Positions 35,075-44,856 of a stretch of 62,282 bases of DNA are shown piece by piece. Below the pieces are notes generated by a model. The model did no database searches. It saw nothing but the letters and a program-made list of their open reading frames with translations, and was not told where the DNA came from. This DNA comes from Chthonomonadaceae bacterium. GTDB taxonomy: Bacteria > Armatimonadota > Chthonomonadetes > Chthonomonadales > Chthonomonadaceae. Location: contig DAIDKH010000015.1 of assembly GCA_027450145.1 (NCBI GenBank), positions 1-62,282 of the forward strand, given 5' to 3'. Both the position numbers and the translations under genes were made by a program. The first letter of the stretch is position 1. Each line of letters opens with the position of its first letter.

Positions 35075-35627
35075 CAACAATGGCCCGGATCCAAATCTAG
35101 ATCCCAGTAAGGGCTATGAAACTCGGGATCTCGATCCGGTAAAGCTGCTTCCGATTGTGTTCATGATGGCGGTGTTCATTTTAGTCGCATCCGGTGCGGG
35201 CTACGCGGTATGGTACTTCAACCAGGGAGTATCTCCCTACCACAAGGAAGCAATGTTGCCAAGGCAGATTGAGCGCCCGTTGCCGTCGTCGCCTGTAGTT
35301 CAAGCTAACCCACAAATGGACATCCGTCAGTTTCGAGCCCAGGAGTACACGGAGTCGCATACATACTGGGTAGGACCCGACCATCACTTGCACATCCCGA
35401 TTTCGCGGGCGATGGAGCTTGTTGCCCAGGAAGGGCTTCCAACGCGTTCCAATCCTGGCACACCTGACAAGGACGGTCCCAACGAACCATCATTTATGTC
35501 TGGTCAGGCGCCAACTGCATCTTCTAGTGGTTCAGCGGGTTCCGCAACGGCATCTCAAAAGGCTGGCAGTGTAACCATGGCTCCAGCCACCTCTGCAATG
35601 GCCGCGGCTGGCGGCGGAAAAGGTTAA
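35064..35627 (+). CDS. Small membrane-anchored protein of the alternative complex III operon
   Basis: About 187 residues: a short polar N-terminus, one membrane helix (IVFMMAVFILVASGAGYAVWYF), an outer segment with YTESHTYWVGPDHHLHIPISRAMELVAQEGLPTR, and a low-complexity tail rich in A, S and G. Proteins with the IPISRAMEL..GLP block recur in such operons and may assist assembly or bind the oxidase, but function is unproven. ATG 35064 follows GGAGG at 35048. It overlaps actF. Confidence 0.75.
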   Translation: MHTSNNGPDPNLDPSKGYETRDLDPVKLLPIVFMMAVFILVASGAGYAVWYFNQGVSPYHKEAMLPRQIERPLPSSPVVQANPQMDIRQFRAQEYTESHTYWVGPDHHLHIPISRAMELVAQEGLPTRSNPGTPDKDGPNEPSFMSGQAPTASSSGSAGSATASQKAGSVTMAPATSAMAAAGGGKG

Positions 35628-35633
35628 GATAGT

Positions 35634-36497
35634 ATGTGTGGACTGTGGTTGGCATTTAAACGTGGCCTTACAACTTCCGCTATAGCTGCTGTGGCGCTAT
35701 CGTCACAGGTAGCAAATGCCCAGATTAACCTTAACCAGGGCGCCTATATGACGCCCGCTGTAGATGCTCATTTCGATGTACGGCTCAACAAGACGTTGCC
35801 AGGTATCCTTACTTTCACCAACAGCCGGGGAAAGTCGGTTAACCTGGACAGCTACTTCGCTACGCACGTTCCGATCGTTTTCATGATGCCATCGTACAAA
35901 TGCAAACTTGACTGTGCCGCAGAAATGCGAGGACTTGCGGTAGCGACAAAAGACCTATCACTGAAACTGGGAAAGGACTACCAGATAGTAACGGTAAGTC
36001 TTTCGCCTAATGACCAACCTGGCGATGCCCGCGCGGCTGCAGGTCGAGCGTGGAGTGGTCTGTCGAAAAACGGTGTTCCACCAGCGGGCTGGCATGCATT
36101 AGTTGGCAACGAAACGAACATCGTTAAGCTTGCGGAAAATTTGGGTGTCCACTATATTCAAGATGCATCCAAGAACAACTTTAACAATCCAACCGGAATT
36201 ATTATCACCACCGGCAGTGGCCGGATTTACCGTTACATATATGGAGTCCAATTTATGCCCTCATATCTCCAGTCTTCTCTCCGAGAGGCTGGTGATGGCA
36301 AATTGGGAATCCCCACTGAGCAGCAAATTACTTATTGCTACGGCTACAAGAATCCAACTGGCGTGATTGGTCGTAGGTTGCAGGATTTAATAGTGTTCAG
36401 TGGTTGTCTAACGGCAATCGTGGTGGCAGGATTTATCGGCTTGTCGATCGCTAACGAAGTTACAGGCCGAAAAAAGCCACCGACCGTTGCGGTGTGA
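35634..36497 (+). CDS. SCO/SenC-type protein, first copy, copper-ligand histidine replaced by Asn
   Basis: SCO proteins are thioredoxin-fold chaperones that deliver copper to the CuA site of oxidase subunit II, using CxxxC plus a distant histidine. This 287-residue protein has a signal peptide (ending VANA), C90 and C94 in YKCKLDC, and a C-terminal membrane helix (FSGCLTAIVVAGFIGLS). At the position of the usual histidine it has N185 (FNNPTGI), whereas its neighbour has FNHPTGI. It may therefore act as a thiol reductant rather than a copper donor (inference). Confidence 0.85.
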   Translation: MCGLWLAFKRGLTTSAIAAVALSSQVANAQINLNQGAYMTPAVDAHFDVRLNKTLPGILTFTNSRGKSVNLDSYFATHVPIVFMMPSYKCKLDCAAEMRGLAVATKDLSLKLGKDYQIVTVSLSPNDQPGDARAAAGRAWSGLSKNGVPPAGWHALVGNETNIVKLAENLGVHYIQDASKNNFNNPTGIIITTGSGRIYRYIYGVQFMPSYLQSSLREAGDGKLGIPTEQQITYCYGYKNPTGVIGRRLQDLIVFSGCLTAIVVAGFIGLSIANEVTGRKKPPTVAV

Positions 36498-36561
36498 ACC
36501 TGCAACGATTGGCGCATTGATATGCTGTGGCGACATCCATGGCGGAAGGTTCAGGCAAGAC

Positions 36562-37455
36562 ATGGGCATGGTTAGATCAAAAATGGCGGCATTACTGTTA
36601 CGAGCTGGTGCAGGCATTATGCTAGCATCGGTTCCTTTGGTGTGCCGCGCCCAGATTTCGTTCAATAAGTTGTCTGCGTCAGAGATTCAGGCGCATATTG
36701 GCTTTACACAGTTGGTTAATCGTCAGGTTCCTTTGAACCTAACATTTACTCGCTCTAATGGCAGTACTGCGACGCTCGGTCAGTATGTCAACGGTAAGGT
36801 GCCATCGATACTCGTGATGCCATTTTATAAATGTAAAGCGGGCTGTACCCTGGAAATGCACGCGCTTGTAAGCGACATCGATTCCATGCATCTGATCCCC
36901 GGCAAGGACTATCAGATTCTGACCGTGTCGATCAATCCATACGAGACGCCAGCGTTGGCCGGTCAGATCAAAACCTACTATGGATCCCAAATTAAAACGC
37001 CCGGTGCGACTGCTGCTTGGCACTTTTTCACCGGCACAGAACCGAACATCGTTGCTCTTGGCGAGGCAGTCGGTTATCATTGGGTGCAAGACCTAAAGAA
37101 CCAAGCATTTAATCATCCAACCGGAATAATACTCCTAACGCCGAAGGGCCGTATTTACCGGTATTTCTACGGAACAGATTATAACTCGCATGACCTTCAA
37201 ATCGCCCTAACGAAAGCTGGGGATAATCAGACCGGTACTGTAGTTCAGCAAATACTGTCTTACTGCTGTACTTGGAATCCCACCACGGGACATTACGGTC
37301 TGGTGCTGTATCGGCTCCTATGGATCGCATGTTCTGCGACCGTCGCTATTATTGTGCTAGGGGTAGGTACCTTATTATTCCTGGAGCGACGTATTCGTCG
37401 CATCAAAGGCCGATCTTTAATTGACAACAACAGCGGTACACCCCATGCCGTCTAA
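36562..37455 (+). CDS. SCO/SenC-type copper chaperone, second copy
   Basis: Paralogue of the preceding gene, aligning residue for residue: C91 and C95 in YKCKAGC and H185 in FNHPTGI complete the copper site. It has an N-terminal signal peptide (ending CRA) and a C-terminal membrane helix. Start ATG 36562 is favoured because it opens directly into the signal; ATG 36568 is equally possible. It probably metallates the CuA centre of the oxidase subunit encoded 18 bases downstream. Confidence 0.88.
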   Translation: MGMVRSKMAALLLRAGAGIMLASVPLVCRAQISFNKLSASEIQAHIGFTQLVNRQVPLNLTFTRSNGSTATLGQYVNGKVPSILVMPFYKCKAGCTLEMHALVSDIDSMHLIPGKDYQILTVSINPYETPALAGQIKTYYGSQIKTPGATAAWHFFTGTEPNIVALGEAVGYHWVQDLKNQAFNHPTGIILLTPKGRIYRYFYGTDYNSHDLQIALTKAGDNQTGTVVQQILSYCCTWNPTTGHYGLVLYRLLWIACSATVAIIVLGVGTLLFLERRIRRIKGRSLIDNNSGTPHAV

Positions 37456-37473
37456 ACTGGGAGCATTGCATCT

Positions 37474-38547
37474 ATGAATTTTCCTATAATGCCGCAAACG
37501 GCGAGCAATTATGCCGTGAGTATAGACGACATATACTTCACGCTCGTGGCGCTCACAGTAATTTTTACTGGTATCGTCACGCTGATGCTTCTTGTGTTTT
37601 CTGTTCGCTATCGACGGGGCACGAAGGTGAGCCGTAAGAATCCATCAACGGGCAATCTCTATATGGAGTTGACCTGGTCGATCATTCCAATGTTGCTGGG
37701 ACTATGGATTTACGGCTGGTCGGCGATTCCGTATTCGAAAATCTACGGGGATCCACCGTCAAATGCGTCCGAGATCTATCTAATTGGCAAGAGGTGGATG
37801 TGGCATTTTCAGCACGCGAATAGCGGAATTCGCGAAAACAACGAGCTGCACCTAGAGGTAGGTAAGGCAGTTAAGGTCACCATGATTTCGCAAGATGTCA
37901 TCCATGGTTTTTACGTACCAGCCTTACGTCTGAAACGTGATTGTCTGCCCGGAAGGTACAACACTGTGTGGTTTCGCCCAAATAAGGTAGGGAAGTATTA
38001 CCTTTTTTGCAGTGAGTACTGCGGTACAAACCACTCGGAAATGACTGGGTATGTGTACGTATTATCGCCACAAGACTACGCGCAATGGAAGGCCAATGGT
38101 GGTTCAGAACATCTTGCGCACACGTTGACCACTGTAGAAATCGGTCATGATCTGTTTGAAAAATACGGTTGTATCCAGTGCCACGGTGCGCAGGACAATG
38201 TACACGGGCCCACCATGAACGGACTTTACGGAACAACTGTTAAACTTAGCAATGGACAGTCGTCCACTGTAGATGACAACTTCTTGCGGACGGCGATTAT
38301 TAATCCGCAGGCACAGAGAATCGCTGGTTGGCCTGCTGTAATGAGCGGCTTTCCGGTTGGATCGGGCGATGGACAGATATCGGAAGAGAATCTACTCGAT
38401 CTCATCTCTTACATTAAATCACTTGGTAATGCACAGCAGGCGACGGTATCGGCAGCCGCCAAAGCATCAGCCACTGCAGCGGCACCTTCAGCCGCGCATC
38501 CGCCCAAACATCATGTGTCATTAGCTACGAAAGGCCAGAGTAGATGA
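37474..38547 (+). CDS. ctaC: Cytochrome c oxidase subunit II with fused cytochrome c (caa3 type)
   Basis: Two N-terminal helices, then a cupredoxin domain whose CuA ligands are H144, C179, C183, H187 and M190 ([12 protein letters not shown]). A cytochrome c domain follows with CIQCH (233-237), then an A/P/H-rich tail. The fusion lets the oxidase take electrons directly from ActE/ActA. There is no obvious lipobox and the N-terminus is short. It overlaps ctaD by four bases. Confidence 0.95.
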   Translation: MNFPIMPQTASNYAVSIDDIYFTLVALTVIFTGIVTLMLLVFSVRYRRGTKVSRKNPSTGNLYMELTWSIIPMLLGLWIYGWSAIPYSKIYGDPPSNASEIYLIGKRWMWHFQHANSGIRENNELHLEVGKAVKVTMISQDVIHGFYVPALRLKRDCLPGRYNTVWFRPNKVGKYYLFCSEYCGTNHSEMTGYVYVLSPQDYAQWKANGGSEHLAHTLTTVEIGHDLFEKYGCIQCHGAQDNVHGPTMNGLYGTTVKLSNGQSSTVDDNFLRTAIINPQAQRIAGWPAVMSGFPVGSGDGQISEENLLDLISYIKSLGNAQQATVSAAAKASATAAAPSAAHPPKHHVSLATKGQSR

Positions 38548-40301
38548 GCAGCATACCGCTAAATCCGGGTGCCATTGGAACTGGCGGGCGCACCCGGGCC
38601 CGCGAAAACTATCTTAATATTAAGCACACGGTATCTTCGTGGCTGCTTACCGCAGATCACAAGAGAATTGCAGTTCTCTACATGATCTCTATATCAGTGA
38701 TGTTCCTGTTTGGGGGTGTGGCTGCTGCCGGAATTCGAATCGCATTGGTTCGACCACACGACACATTCTTCTCCTCTGAGACCTACAATAAGCTGTTCTC
38801 CGCGCATGGCATCATCATGGTGTTTTTCTTCTTGGTGCCGTCTATCCCTGCCACGTTGGGCAACTTCTTGTTACCAATTATGATAGGGGCCCGAGATCTG
38901 GCATTTCCGCGCCTCAATCTGCTCAGTTGGTATCTCTACATGTTTGGTGCAGTCTTAGTGATGGGGGCAATTCTGTTTGGTGGTATTGACACTGGTTGGA
39001 CCTTCTACGAGCCGTATAGTTCCGTGTACTCTAATACGAACGTTGTTGCGGTGATAGTTGGCGTCTTTATAGCAGGCTTTTCGTCTATTGCAACTGGTAT
39101 AAACTTCCTTGTTACAGTGCACAAGATGCGTGCTCCTGGCCTTACGTGGTTCCGTCTGCCGCTGTTCGTCTGGGCTATGTATGCAACCAGCATCATCATC
39201 GTGCTGGGGACGCCAGTTGTTGCCATTACATTATTAATGGTCGTTTTGGAGCGCGTGTTTGGAGTATGCGTATTTAATCCAGCCTGCGGCGGGGATCCAA
39301 TCCTTTTCGAACACCTGTTCTGGTTTTACTCGCATCCTGCTGTGTACATCATGATCCTTCCCTCCATGGGAATTATCAGTGAGGTGATCGCCTGTTTTGC
39401 ACGAAAGCGTATTTTTGGTTACGAGTTTGTGGCCTTCTCGAGCATGGCAATTGCGCTGTTGGGCTTCCTAGTATGGGGCCACCATATGTTTGTCACCGGC
39501 GAGTCGATGTACAGTGGTATGGTGTTCTCGCTTATCACGTTCCTCATTGCGGTACCATCGGCAATTAAGGTGTTTAACTGGTCGGCTACGCTATATAAAG
39601 GGAATGTTTGGCTGACCTCGCCGCTAGTGTTCGCGATAGGCTTCATCCTGCTATTCACAATAGGTGGATTGACTGGCCTGTTCCTTGCTTCACTTGCCGT
39701 AGACGTGCATCTTAACATGACCTACTTTGTGGTGGCCCACTTCCACTACGTCATGGTCGGCGGCGCGATATTTGGGTATATGGCCGGGCTCCACTTCTGG
39801 TGGCCAAAGATCACCGGCCGAATGTATCCTGAAGGCTGGGCGATGCTTTCTGCCTTCATTATGTTTATCGGCTTTAACCTTACGTTCTTCCCGCAGTTCA
39901 TTCTGGGTTTCGATGGTATGCCCCGTCGATACCACTTCTACCCACCGGAATTCCAGATGTGGAATATTCTGTCCTCGGCGGGATCAAGCGTTCTAGCTGT
40001 TGGGATGATTATTCCCGGTATCTATTTCCTCTGGTCGCTGAGATATGGTGCTCTTGCACCTAGCAATCCGTGGGGTGCAAAGGGGTTGGAGTGGACTATT
40101 CCATCTCCACCGCCATCTCATAACTTCGACAACGTGCCCATCGTAACCGAGGATGCCTATGCTTACGAGGCGATATATGCCGCCGAACTTGCTGGCGACT
40201 ATTCGCATGTTGAGGCACCGATTCCCTTAGGAGCGGAAGCGGAATACTCAAGTCCTGCGGAACCCTCGAAATTACCTAACTCCAGTGAGGAGCGTCAATG
40301 A
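38544..40301 (+). CDS. ctaD: Cytochrome c oxidase subunit I (A2-type heme-copper oxidase)
   Basis: Catalytic subunit of 585 residues, twelve helices. Heme a ligands are H88 and H401, the heme a3 ligand is H399, CuB ligands are H264, H313 and H314, and the crosslinked tyrosine is Y268. The helix VI motif reads YSHPAVY (262-268), so the glutamate of A1 oxidases is absent and the Tyr-Ser pair replaces it, defining subtype A2 as in Rhodothermus caa3. It is flanked by 4-base overlaps with ctaC and ctaE. Confidence 0.96.
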   Translation: MSSIPLNPGAIGTGGRTRARENYLNIKHTVSSWLLTADHKRIAVLYMISISVMFLFGGVAAAGIRIALVRPHDTFFSSETYNKLFSAHGIIMVFFFLVPSIPATLGNFLLPIMIGARDLAFPRLNLLSWYLYMFGAVLVMGAILFGGIDTGWTFYEPYSSVYSNTNVVAVIVGVFIAGFSSIATGINFLVTVHKMRAPGLTWFRLPLFVWAMYATSIIIVLGTPVVAITLLMVVLERVFGVCVFNPACGGDPILFEHLFWFYSHPAVYIMILPSMGIISEVIACFARKRIFGYEFVAFSSMAIALLGFLVWGHHMFVTGESMYSGMVFSLITFLIAVPSAIKVFNWSATLYKGNVWLTSPLVFAIGFILLFTIGGLTGLFLASLAVDVHLNMTYFVVAHFHYVMVGGAIFGYMAGLHFWWPKITGRMYPEGWAMLSAFIMFIGFNLTFFPQFILGFDGMPRRYHFYPPEFQMWNILSSAGSSVLAVGMIIPGIYFLWSLRYGALAPSNPWGAKGLEWTIPSPPPSHNFDNVPIVTEDAYAYEAIYAAELAGDYSHVEAPIPLGAEAEYSSPAEPSKLPNSSEERQ

Positions 40302-41074
40302 GCTTAGAACTCCAACATCCTGCGGTCGCTCCGCAGCGGTTGTCTCATCAGTTCGAGCAAATCGATCAGCAAAACGAGATCTATATAGTAGGTATGTGGA
40401 CTTTTCTTGTAACAGAGATTATGTTCTTCGGCGCGCTTTTCGTCGCTCTCACAGTTTATCGAAGTGTCTATCCCGATGCATTTGAACAGGCCCACAGCGC
40501 ACTCAATGTGTGGTTGGGCCTAACAAACACGTTCATTCTGCTTACATCGAGCTTCACAGCCGCTATGGCAGTTCGAAGTAAAATGTTGGGGCAGCGTGTA
40601 CTTACACTGCTGTTTCTGGGCATCACGATAGTCTGCGCCTTTGGCTTCCTAGGTGTAAAATATGTCGAATACTCGGCCGAGTTCAGGGAGCACCACTTCC
40701 CAGGTCCGAATTTCCAATGGTCACAAACAGTCTCACCTTCGACGGCACAGGGCGACCTAGCGGCTAATTCTCAAGTAGCGTTAGGGGTGCCGAAGATTGG
40801 GGTGAACGAATTTCCAGCTAATTACCAACCGCAACAACTAGAGCTGCACAAGCGCGAACTATTCTTTAGTCTATACTTTGTGATGACGGGGTTGCACGGT
40901 TTCCACGTGATTATTGGTATTCTGGTTCTCTCCACGTTGTGGCTGCTTATTTACTTCAATCATCCAACCGTAGACGACTACATGCCAGTGGAACTTGCTG
41001 GTTTGTACTGGCATTTCGTCGACATCGTGTGGATATTTCTTTACCCACTCGTTTATCTCATAGGAAAGCAGTGA
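40298..41074 (+). CDS. ctaE: Cytochrome c oxidase subunit III
   Basis: Membrane subunit of 258 residues with the [20 protein letters not shown] start and [15 protein letters not shown] core. A hydrophilic insert of about 60 residues (roughly 125-190) separates the third and fourth helices, longer than in most subunit III proteins. The start overlaps ctaD by 4 bases. Confidence 0.94.
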   Translation: MSLELQHPAVAPQRLSHQFEQIDQQNEIYIVGMWTFLVTEIMFFGALFVALTVYRSVYPDAFEQAHSALNVWLGLTNTFILLTSSFTAAMAVRSKMLGQRVLTLLFLGITIVCAFGFLGVKYVEYSAEFREHHFPGPNFQWSQTVSPSTAQGDLAANSQVALGVPKIGVNEFPANYQPQQLELHKRELFFSLYFVMTGLHGFHVIIGILVLSTLWLLIYFNHPTVDDYMPVELAGLYWHFVDIVWIFLYPLVYLIGKQ

Positions 41075-41412
41075 TGGACAACTCAGAACACATTAACCAT
41101 GGACCTGGTGTAGGTCATCACCATGTTACACCTGTTGGAACCTACGTTGCTACTTATCTGGCCCTCTTGGTGCTGCTCGTACTTACCTTTGCAGTATCAC
41201 GTATAGATCTGGGCGCATTCAACATTGTGGTTGCACTTGGTATTTCAGTCGTTAAGACTGCCCTTGTAGTACTTATATTCATGGGTGTGCGCCACAACTC
41301 GAAGTTGACCTGGTTTTGGGCGTCGATAGGATTTGTATGGCTTATATTGCTCTTTCTCACTCTAGGCGACTATGTCACCCGGCAGTGGGTACATCTGCCG
41401 CTCGGCTGGTAG
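41074..41412 (+). CDS. ctaF: Cytochrome c oxidase subunit IV (small, bacterial type)
   Basis: 112 residues, histidine-rich start (HGPGVGHHHVTP) followed by three helices (YVATYLALLVLLVLTFAV, FNIVVALGISVVKTALVVLIFMGV, WFWASIGFVWLILLFLTLGDY), the COX4_pro layout. ATG 41074 shares its A with the ctaE stop (TGATG) and has AGGA 8 bases upstream. Last gene of the respiratory run. Confidence 0.92.
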   Translation: MDNSEHINHGPGVGHHHVTPVGTYVATYLALLVLLVLTFAVSRIDLGAFNIVVALGISVVKTALVVLIFMGVRHNSKLTWFWASIGFVWLILLFLTLGDYVTRQWVHLPLGW

Positions 41413-41432
41413 GAGTTGATTTGTCGGATCGC

Positions 41433-41472
41433 AAAAACGGGTGCTCCTCCTAACGAGGTGCACCCGTTTTTT
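41433..41472. terminator. Bidirectional terminator between ctaF and the photolyase gene
   Basis: AAAAACGGGTGC (41433-41444) and GCACCCGTTTTTT (41460-41472) pair around a 15-base loop, with A-runs and T-runs on the two sides. It serves both the respiratory operon and the convergent photolyase gene. Confidence 0.9.
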
Positions 41473-41493
41473 GTCGCTATTTAACCTTAGGCT

Positions 41494-42909
41494 CTAGAAT
41501 AGCGAGGGTTGATCGTCTGCTTTAGTTGCACGGGCGGAGCCCCGAGCGTCGGAACGAGCGGCACTACTTTCGTTAAACAATTGCATGTAGCGGCGCCTGC
41601 CCTCGGAATGCTCTACAACGGGCATTATGGGGTATGCGGATGTGCCCCATTCAGGTATCCACTCTTTGATATATAGATAGTTTGGATCGTATCGTTGCTG
41701 CTGTAAAACTGGATTAAATATTCGCGTTGCTCTTCGTGGATCCGTGCCGCAGCCTGCAACCCACTGCCATCCACCGTTGTTCGAAGGCCAGTCACCGTCG
41801 GTGAGCATTTGCATAAAATACCGTTCGCCCATTTGCCAACTAATGCAGAGGTCCTTGCATAGGTAGGACGCAGTGACCTGCCGCAGCCGGTTATGCATCC
41901 ATCCTGTAGCGTTTAGTTGCCGCATTCCGGCATCTACGAAGGGGTAACCAGTTTTACCTTGTTTCCACAACTCGAAATGCTCGGTATTGTTCGACCACGG
42001 AAAGTCGGAATACTCGCGTAACATGGGGCCGGTGTAGACATGGGGAAAGTGAAAGCCAACGTGGTAGTAAAACTCTCGCCAGGCAAGTTCGTCGAGCCAC
42101 TTTATCGCCCCTGGAGCGTCGTGATGTTGCGCTGCGCGTATGCAATCTCGAACCGACAGGGTGCCCCATTTCAGATGGGGGGATAATCGTGACGTACTTG
42201 TCGGCAAGTACGCGAGGTCACGTTCTTCGTGGTACCTATTGATACCTAATTCTACGAACTGCTCTAACCGAGTCTGCGCGGCGTGTTCGCCGGCAGGTTC
42301 TATCTGTTGTGTAAGAACCAGTCCGAAGTCACTTAATGTTGGTAAAGGCTCTGATATATTTGATGGTGCAGGTGCGAGCTTGTAAAAATAGGGCTCTGGA
42401 CTTTTTGGTTCGATTAATTGAAGTAGTGCTTCCCATTTACGTTTGAAAGGAGTAAATACCGTATACGGGTTCCCGGCGTCTGTCTTTACAATTTCCGGGG
42501 GGACGGCGAGCTGGTCATCGCACAGAATGAGCTTGCGCCCGTCACTTTCGAGCAAATTCGAAAGCTTTTTATCGCGTTCCATGGGGTAGGGCATGTAGTC
42601 GCGATTCGCATACACTCTTCCAACCCCGAGAGTGTGGGCTAGCATGGCGCATTCTTCAGGTATTTGTTGAGCACGCCGGATGATGAGACCCCCACCACGA
42701 TGCTGAAGATCCTCAGACAATATAGTGAGTGTATCAAGCAGGAAGGACGCGCGCGCCGCACCTATATCTCCACCTCGCATGTAGAAATCATCCAGGATAT
42801 AGCAGCAATACACTTGCGTGTTAGCTTTAAGTGCTTCGTAAAGACAGGAATTATCGCGAATCCGCAATCCACCACGGAACCAGACGAGGGCTTTTGTATC
42901 TGGAGACAT
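41494..42909 (-). CDS. phrB: Deoxyribodipyrimidine photolyase
   Basis: Light-driven repair of cyclobutane pyrimidine dimers with FAD and an antenna chromophore. ATG 42909 is chosen because AAGGGAG lies 8 bases upstream; the frame continues upstream but without support. The 471-residue protein has the alpha/beta antenna domain (ALVWFRGGLRIRDN) and FAD domain: LSPHLKWGTLS, WREFYYHVGF, WKQGKTGYPFVDAGMRQL, WMHNRLR, and the electron-relay tryptophans in WPSNNGGWQWVAGCG with RIFNP after it. Confidence 0.96.
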   Translation of the reverse strand: MSPDTKALVWFRGGLRIRDNSCLYEALKANTQVYCCYILDDFYMRGGDIGAARASFLLDTLTILSEDLQHRGGGLIIRRAQQIPEECAMLAHTLGVGRVYANRDYMPYPMERDKKLSNLLESDGRKLILCDDQLAVPPEIVKTDAGNPYTVFTPFKRKWEALLQLIEPKSPEPYFYKLAPAPSNISEPLPTLSDFGLVLTQQIEPAGEHAAQTRLEQFVELGINRYHEERDLAYLPTSTSRLSPHLKWGTLSVRDCIRAAQHHDAPGAIKWLDELAWREFYYHVGFHFPHVYTGPMLREYSDFPWSNNTEHFELWKQGKTGYPFVDAGMRQLNATGWMHNRLRQVTASYLCKDLCISWQMGERYFMQMLTDGDWPSNNGGWQWVAGCGTDPRRATRIFNPVLQQQRYDPNYLYIKEWIPEWGTSAYPIMPVVEHSEGRRRYMQLFNESSAARSDARGSARATKADDQPSLF

Positions 42910-43094
42910 AAAGATTGCTCCCTTACCATTGGAGTGAAGTTGGTGCACGGATATAACGAAATCCGCCGTTGGGTAGTTCCAGGGCACTTCTATGGCAGCC
43001 TTGATATTGAAAACTATGCGCAGATGGTCGCAACCGTCTGGAGCTTTGTTAAATTTACCGGGTATAATTGTCCGGAACTCTTTAGGAGAGCGTA

Positions 43095-43865
43095 ATGAAG
43101 GTTGCTATATTGGCAGGGGGAATGGGAACACGTCTAGCCGAGGAGACGGAGATTAGACCCAAGCCCATGGTAGAGATTGGCGAGCGACCTATACTGTGGC
43201 ACATCATGAAACAGTATGGCCATTATGGCCATCGTGAATTTTTGATTGCGCTTGGCTATCGTGGCGAAGTTATAAAGCGCTTCTTTGTCGATTACTACAC
43301 GTTACAAGGCAACATGACGGTAGAAATGCCCCACGGTGGAGTGGTAAGGCACGAGCGCGATATGGAAGCTTGGCGAGTGCACCTGGTAGACACTGGTCAG
43401 AGCACTATGACCGGCGGACGGCTGTCGCGCATGCGCTCATTTCTACAAGATGAGCCGTTCATGGTTACCTATGGCGACGGCGTTAGCAATATAAATTTAG
43501 CTGAGCTTGAGACCTTCCACAAAGCCCATGGCAAGCTGGTAACGATATCAGCGGTAAAGCCACCATCGCGATTTGGTGGTCTGACCTTTGATGGCGACCT
43601 CGTGTCGGAATTTACAGAAAAGCCCGTGGTAGGCGAAGGGTGGATTAACGGTGGATTTATGGTGATGCAACCGGAAGTCTTTAGATACTTTGGCGGTGAC
43701 GATTGTGTTATGGAGAAGGATGTACTGGAGGGTCTTGCGAAAGACCGCCAGCTTGTCGCTTACCGGCACAATGGGTTTTGGCAATGTATGGATACCATTC
43801 GCGATAAGAGATATTTGGAAAGTTTGTGGCAGTCTGGCGATGCTGCTTGGAAGGTTTGGGAATGA
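43095..43865 (+). CDS. rfbF: Glucose-1-phosphate cytidylyltransferase
   Basis: Makes CDP-glucose from CTP and glucose-1-phosphate. The 256 residues show [13 protein letters not shown] (nucleotide loop), [19 protein letters not shown], the YGDGVSN metal site near residue 135, FTEKP, and [29 protein letters not shown], diagnostic of RfbF rather than RfbA. First gene of the polysaccharide cluster. A TATAAT box (43063-43068) lies 26 bases upstream, without a clear -35. Confidence 0.95.
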   Translation: MKVAILAGGMGTRLAEETEIRPKPMVEIGERPILWHIMKQYGHYGHREFLIALGYRGEVIKRFFVDYYTLQGNMTVEMPHGGVVRHERDMEAWRVHLVDTGQSTMTGGRLSRMRSFLQDEPFMVTYGDGVSNINLAELETFHKAHGKLVTISAVKPPSRFGGLTFDGDLVSEFTEKPVVGEGWINGGFMVMQPEVFRYFGGDDCVMEKDVLEGLAKDRQLVAYRHNGFWQCMDTIRDKRYLESLWQSGDAAWKVWE

Positions 43866-44845
43866 GCAATTTCTGGCAGGATCGTACTGTTTTGGTGACG
43901 GGTGGTACGGGGTTGGTGGGAGGTTGGCTCGTTAAGCGTCTTTTGGCAGCTGGTGCTGACGTTGTCTGCCTCGTTCGAGATAGAGTTCCGCAATGTGAGT
44001 TGTACCGTAGCGGCGACATAGATAGAGTTCGCGCAGTGTACGGCGACTTGATACATCTGGAAACTCTAGAGCGGGCACTGGGCGAGTATGAGGTAGATAC
44101 CGTTATACATCTGGCAGCGCAAACTATCGTGGGCATTGCTAACCGCAATCCACTGTCAACGTTTGAGTCGAACATCCGCGGTACATGGAATCTACTTGAG
44201 GCTTGCCGTCGAAGTCCACGGGTCAAACATATTGTAGTTGCGTCAAGCGACAAGGCGTACGGTGACCAGGAAATTCTTCCATATAGTGAAGAGACACCTC
44301 TGCAAGGCAGGCATCCGTACGATGTTAGCAAGTCGTGCGCGGATCTTATTTGTCATACATACGCCCATACCTATGGTCTACCGGTGGTGGTTACCCGGTG
44401 TGGGAATTTCTACGGCGGGGGCGATCTCAACTGGAACCGGATTGTACCCGGTACCATAAGGTCGATAATTCGCGGTGAGCGTCCGGTTATTCGGTCTGAT
44501 GGGCAATTCGTTCGAGATTATTTTTATGTCGAAGACGGTGCAGCAGCTTACATGCACCTCACTGAGAAGCTAGCTCATAATCCCGATCTGCGCGGAGAGG
44601 CGTTTAACTTCTCAAACGAAATACAAATGAACGTGCTTCAGCTGGTTGGGCTAATATCCTCGATCATGGGTAGCTCTGTGGAACCTGATGTGCGAGGAGA
44701 AGCCACCAATGAAATTAGACACCAGTATCTGAGTGCTGCGAAGGCACGAAGAATGTTGAATTGGAGCCCGCTGTTCGATCTCGACAAGGGCCTCGCATCG
44801 ACAGTGGACTGGTATCGCAACTTCCTCACAAGTGGGCAATTATAA
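43862..44845 (+). CDS. rfbG: CDP-glucose 4,6-dehydratase
   Basis: NAD-dependent conversion of CDP-glucose to CDP-4-keto-6-deoxyglucose, the branch point to dideoxy- and branched sugars. The 327-residue SDR protein has GGTGLVGG (14-21), ASSDKAYGD (127-135), the catalytic Y153-x3-K157 in YDVSK, and the [21 protein letters not shown] block characteristic of RfbG. Its ATG overlaps the rfbF stop (ATGA), so the two enzymes are coupled. Confidence 0.94.
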   Translation: MSNFWQDRTVLVTGGTGLVGGWLVKRLLAAGADVVCLVRDRVPQCELYRSGDIDRVRAVYGDLIHLETLERALGEYEVDTVIHLAAQTIVGIANRNPLSTFESNIRGTWNLLEACRRSPRVKHIVVASSDKAYGDQEILPYSEETPLQGRHPYDVSKSCADLICHTYAHTYGLPVVVTRCGNFYGGGDLNWNRIVPGTIRSIIRGERPVIRSDGQFVRDYFYVEDGAAAYMHLTEKLAHNPDLRGEAFNFSNEIQMNVLQLVGLISSIMGSSVEPDVRGEATNEIRHQYLSAAKARRMLNWSPLFDLDKGLASTVDWYRNFLTSGQL

Positions 44846-44856
44846 GGAGAAATCGC

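Noticed and set aside
42664-43095. 143-codon frame running up to the rfbF start
   Set aside because: Most of it is a shadow of the photolyase gene on the other strand, and its end is only the intergenic stretch before rfbF.
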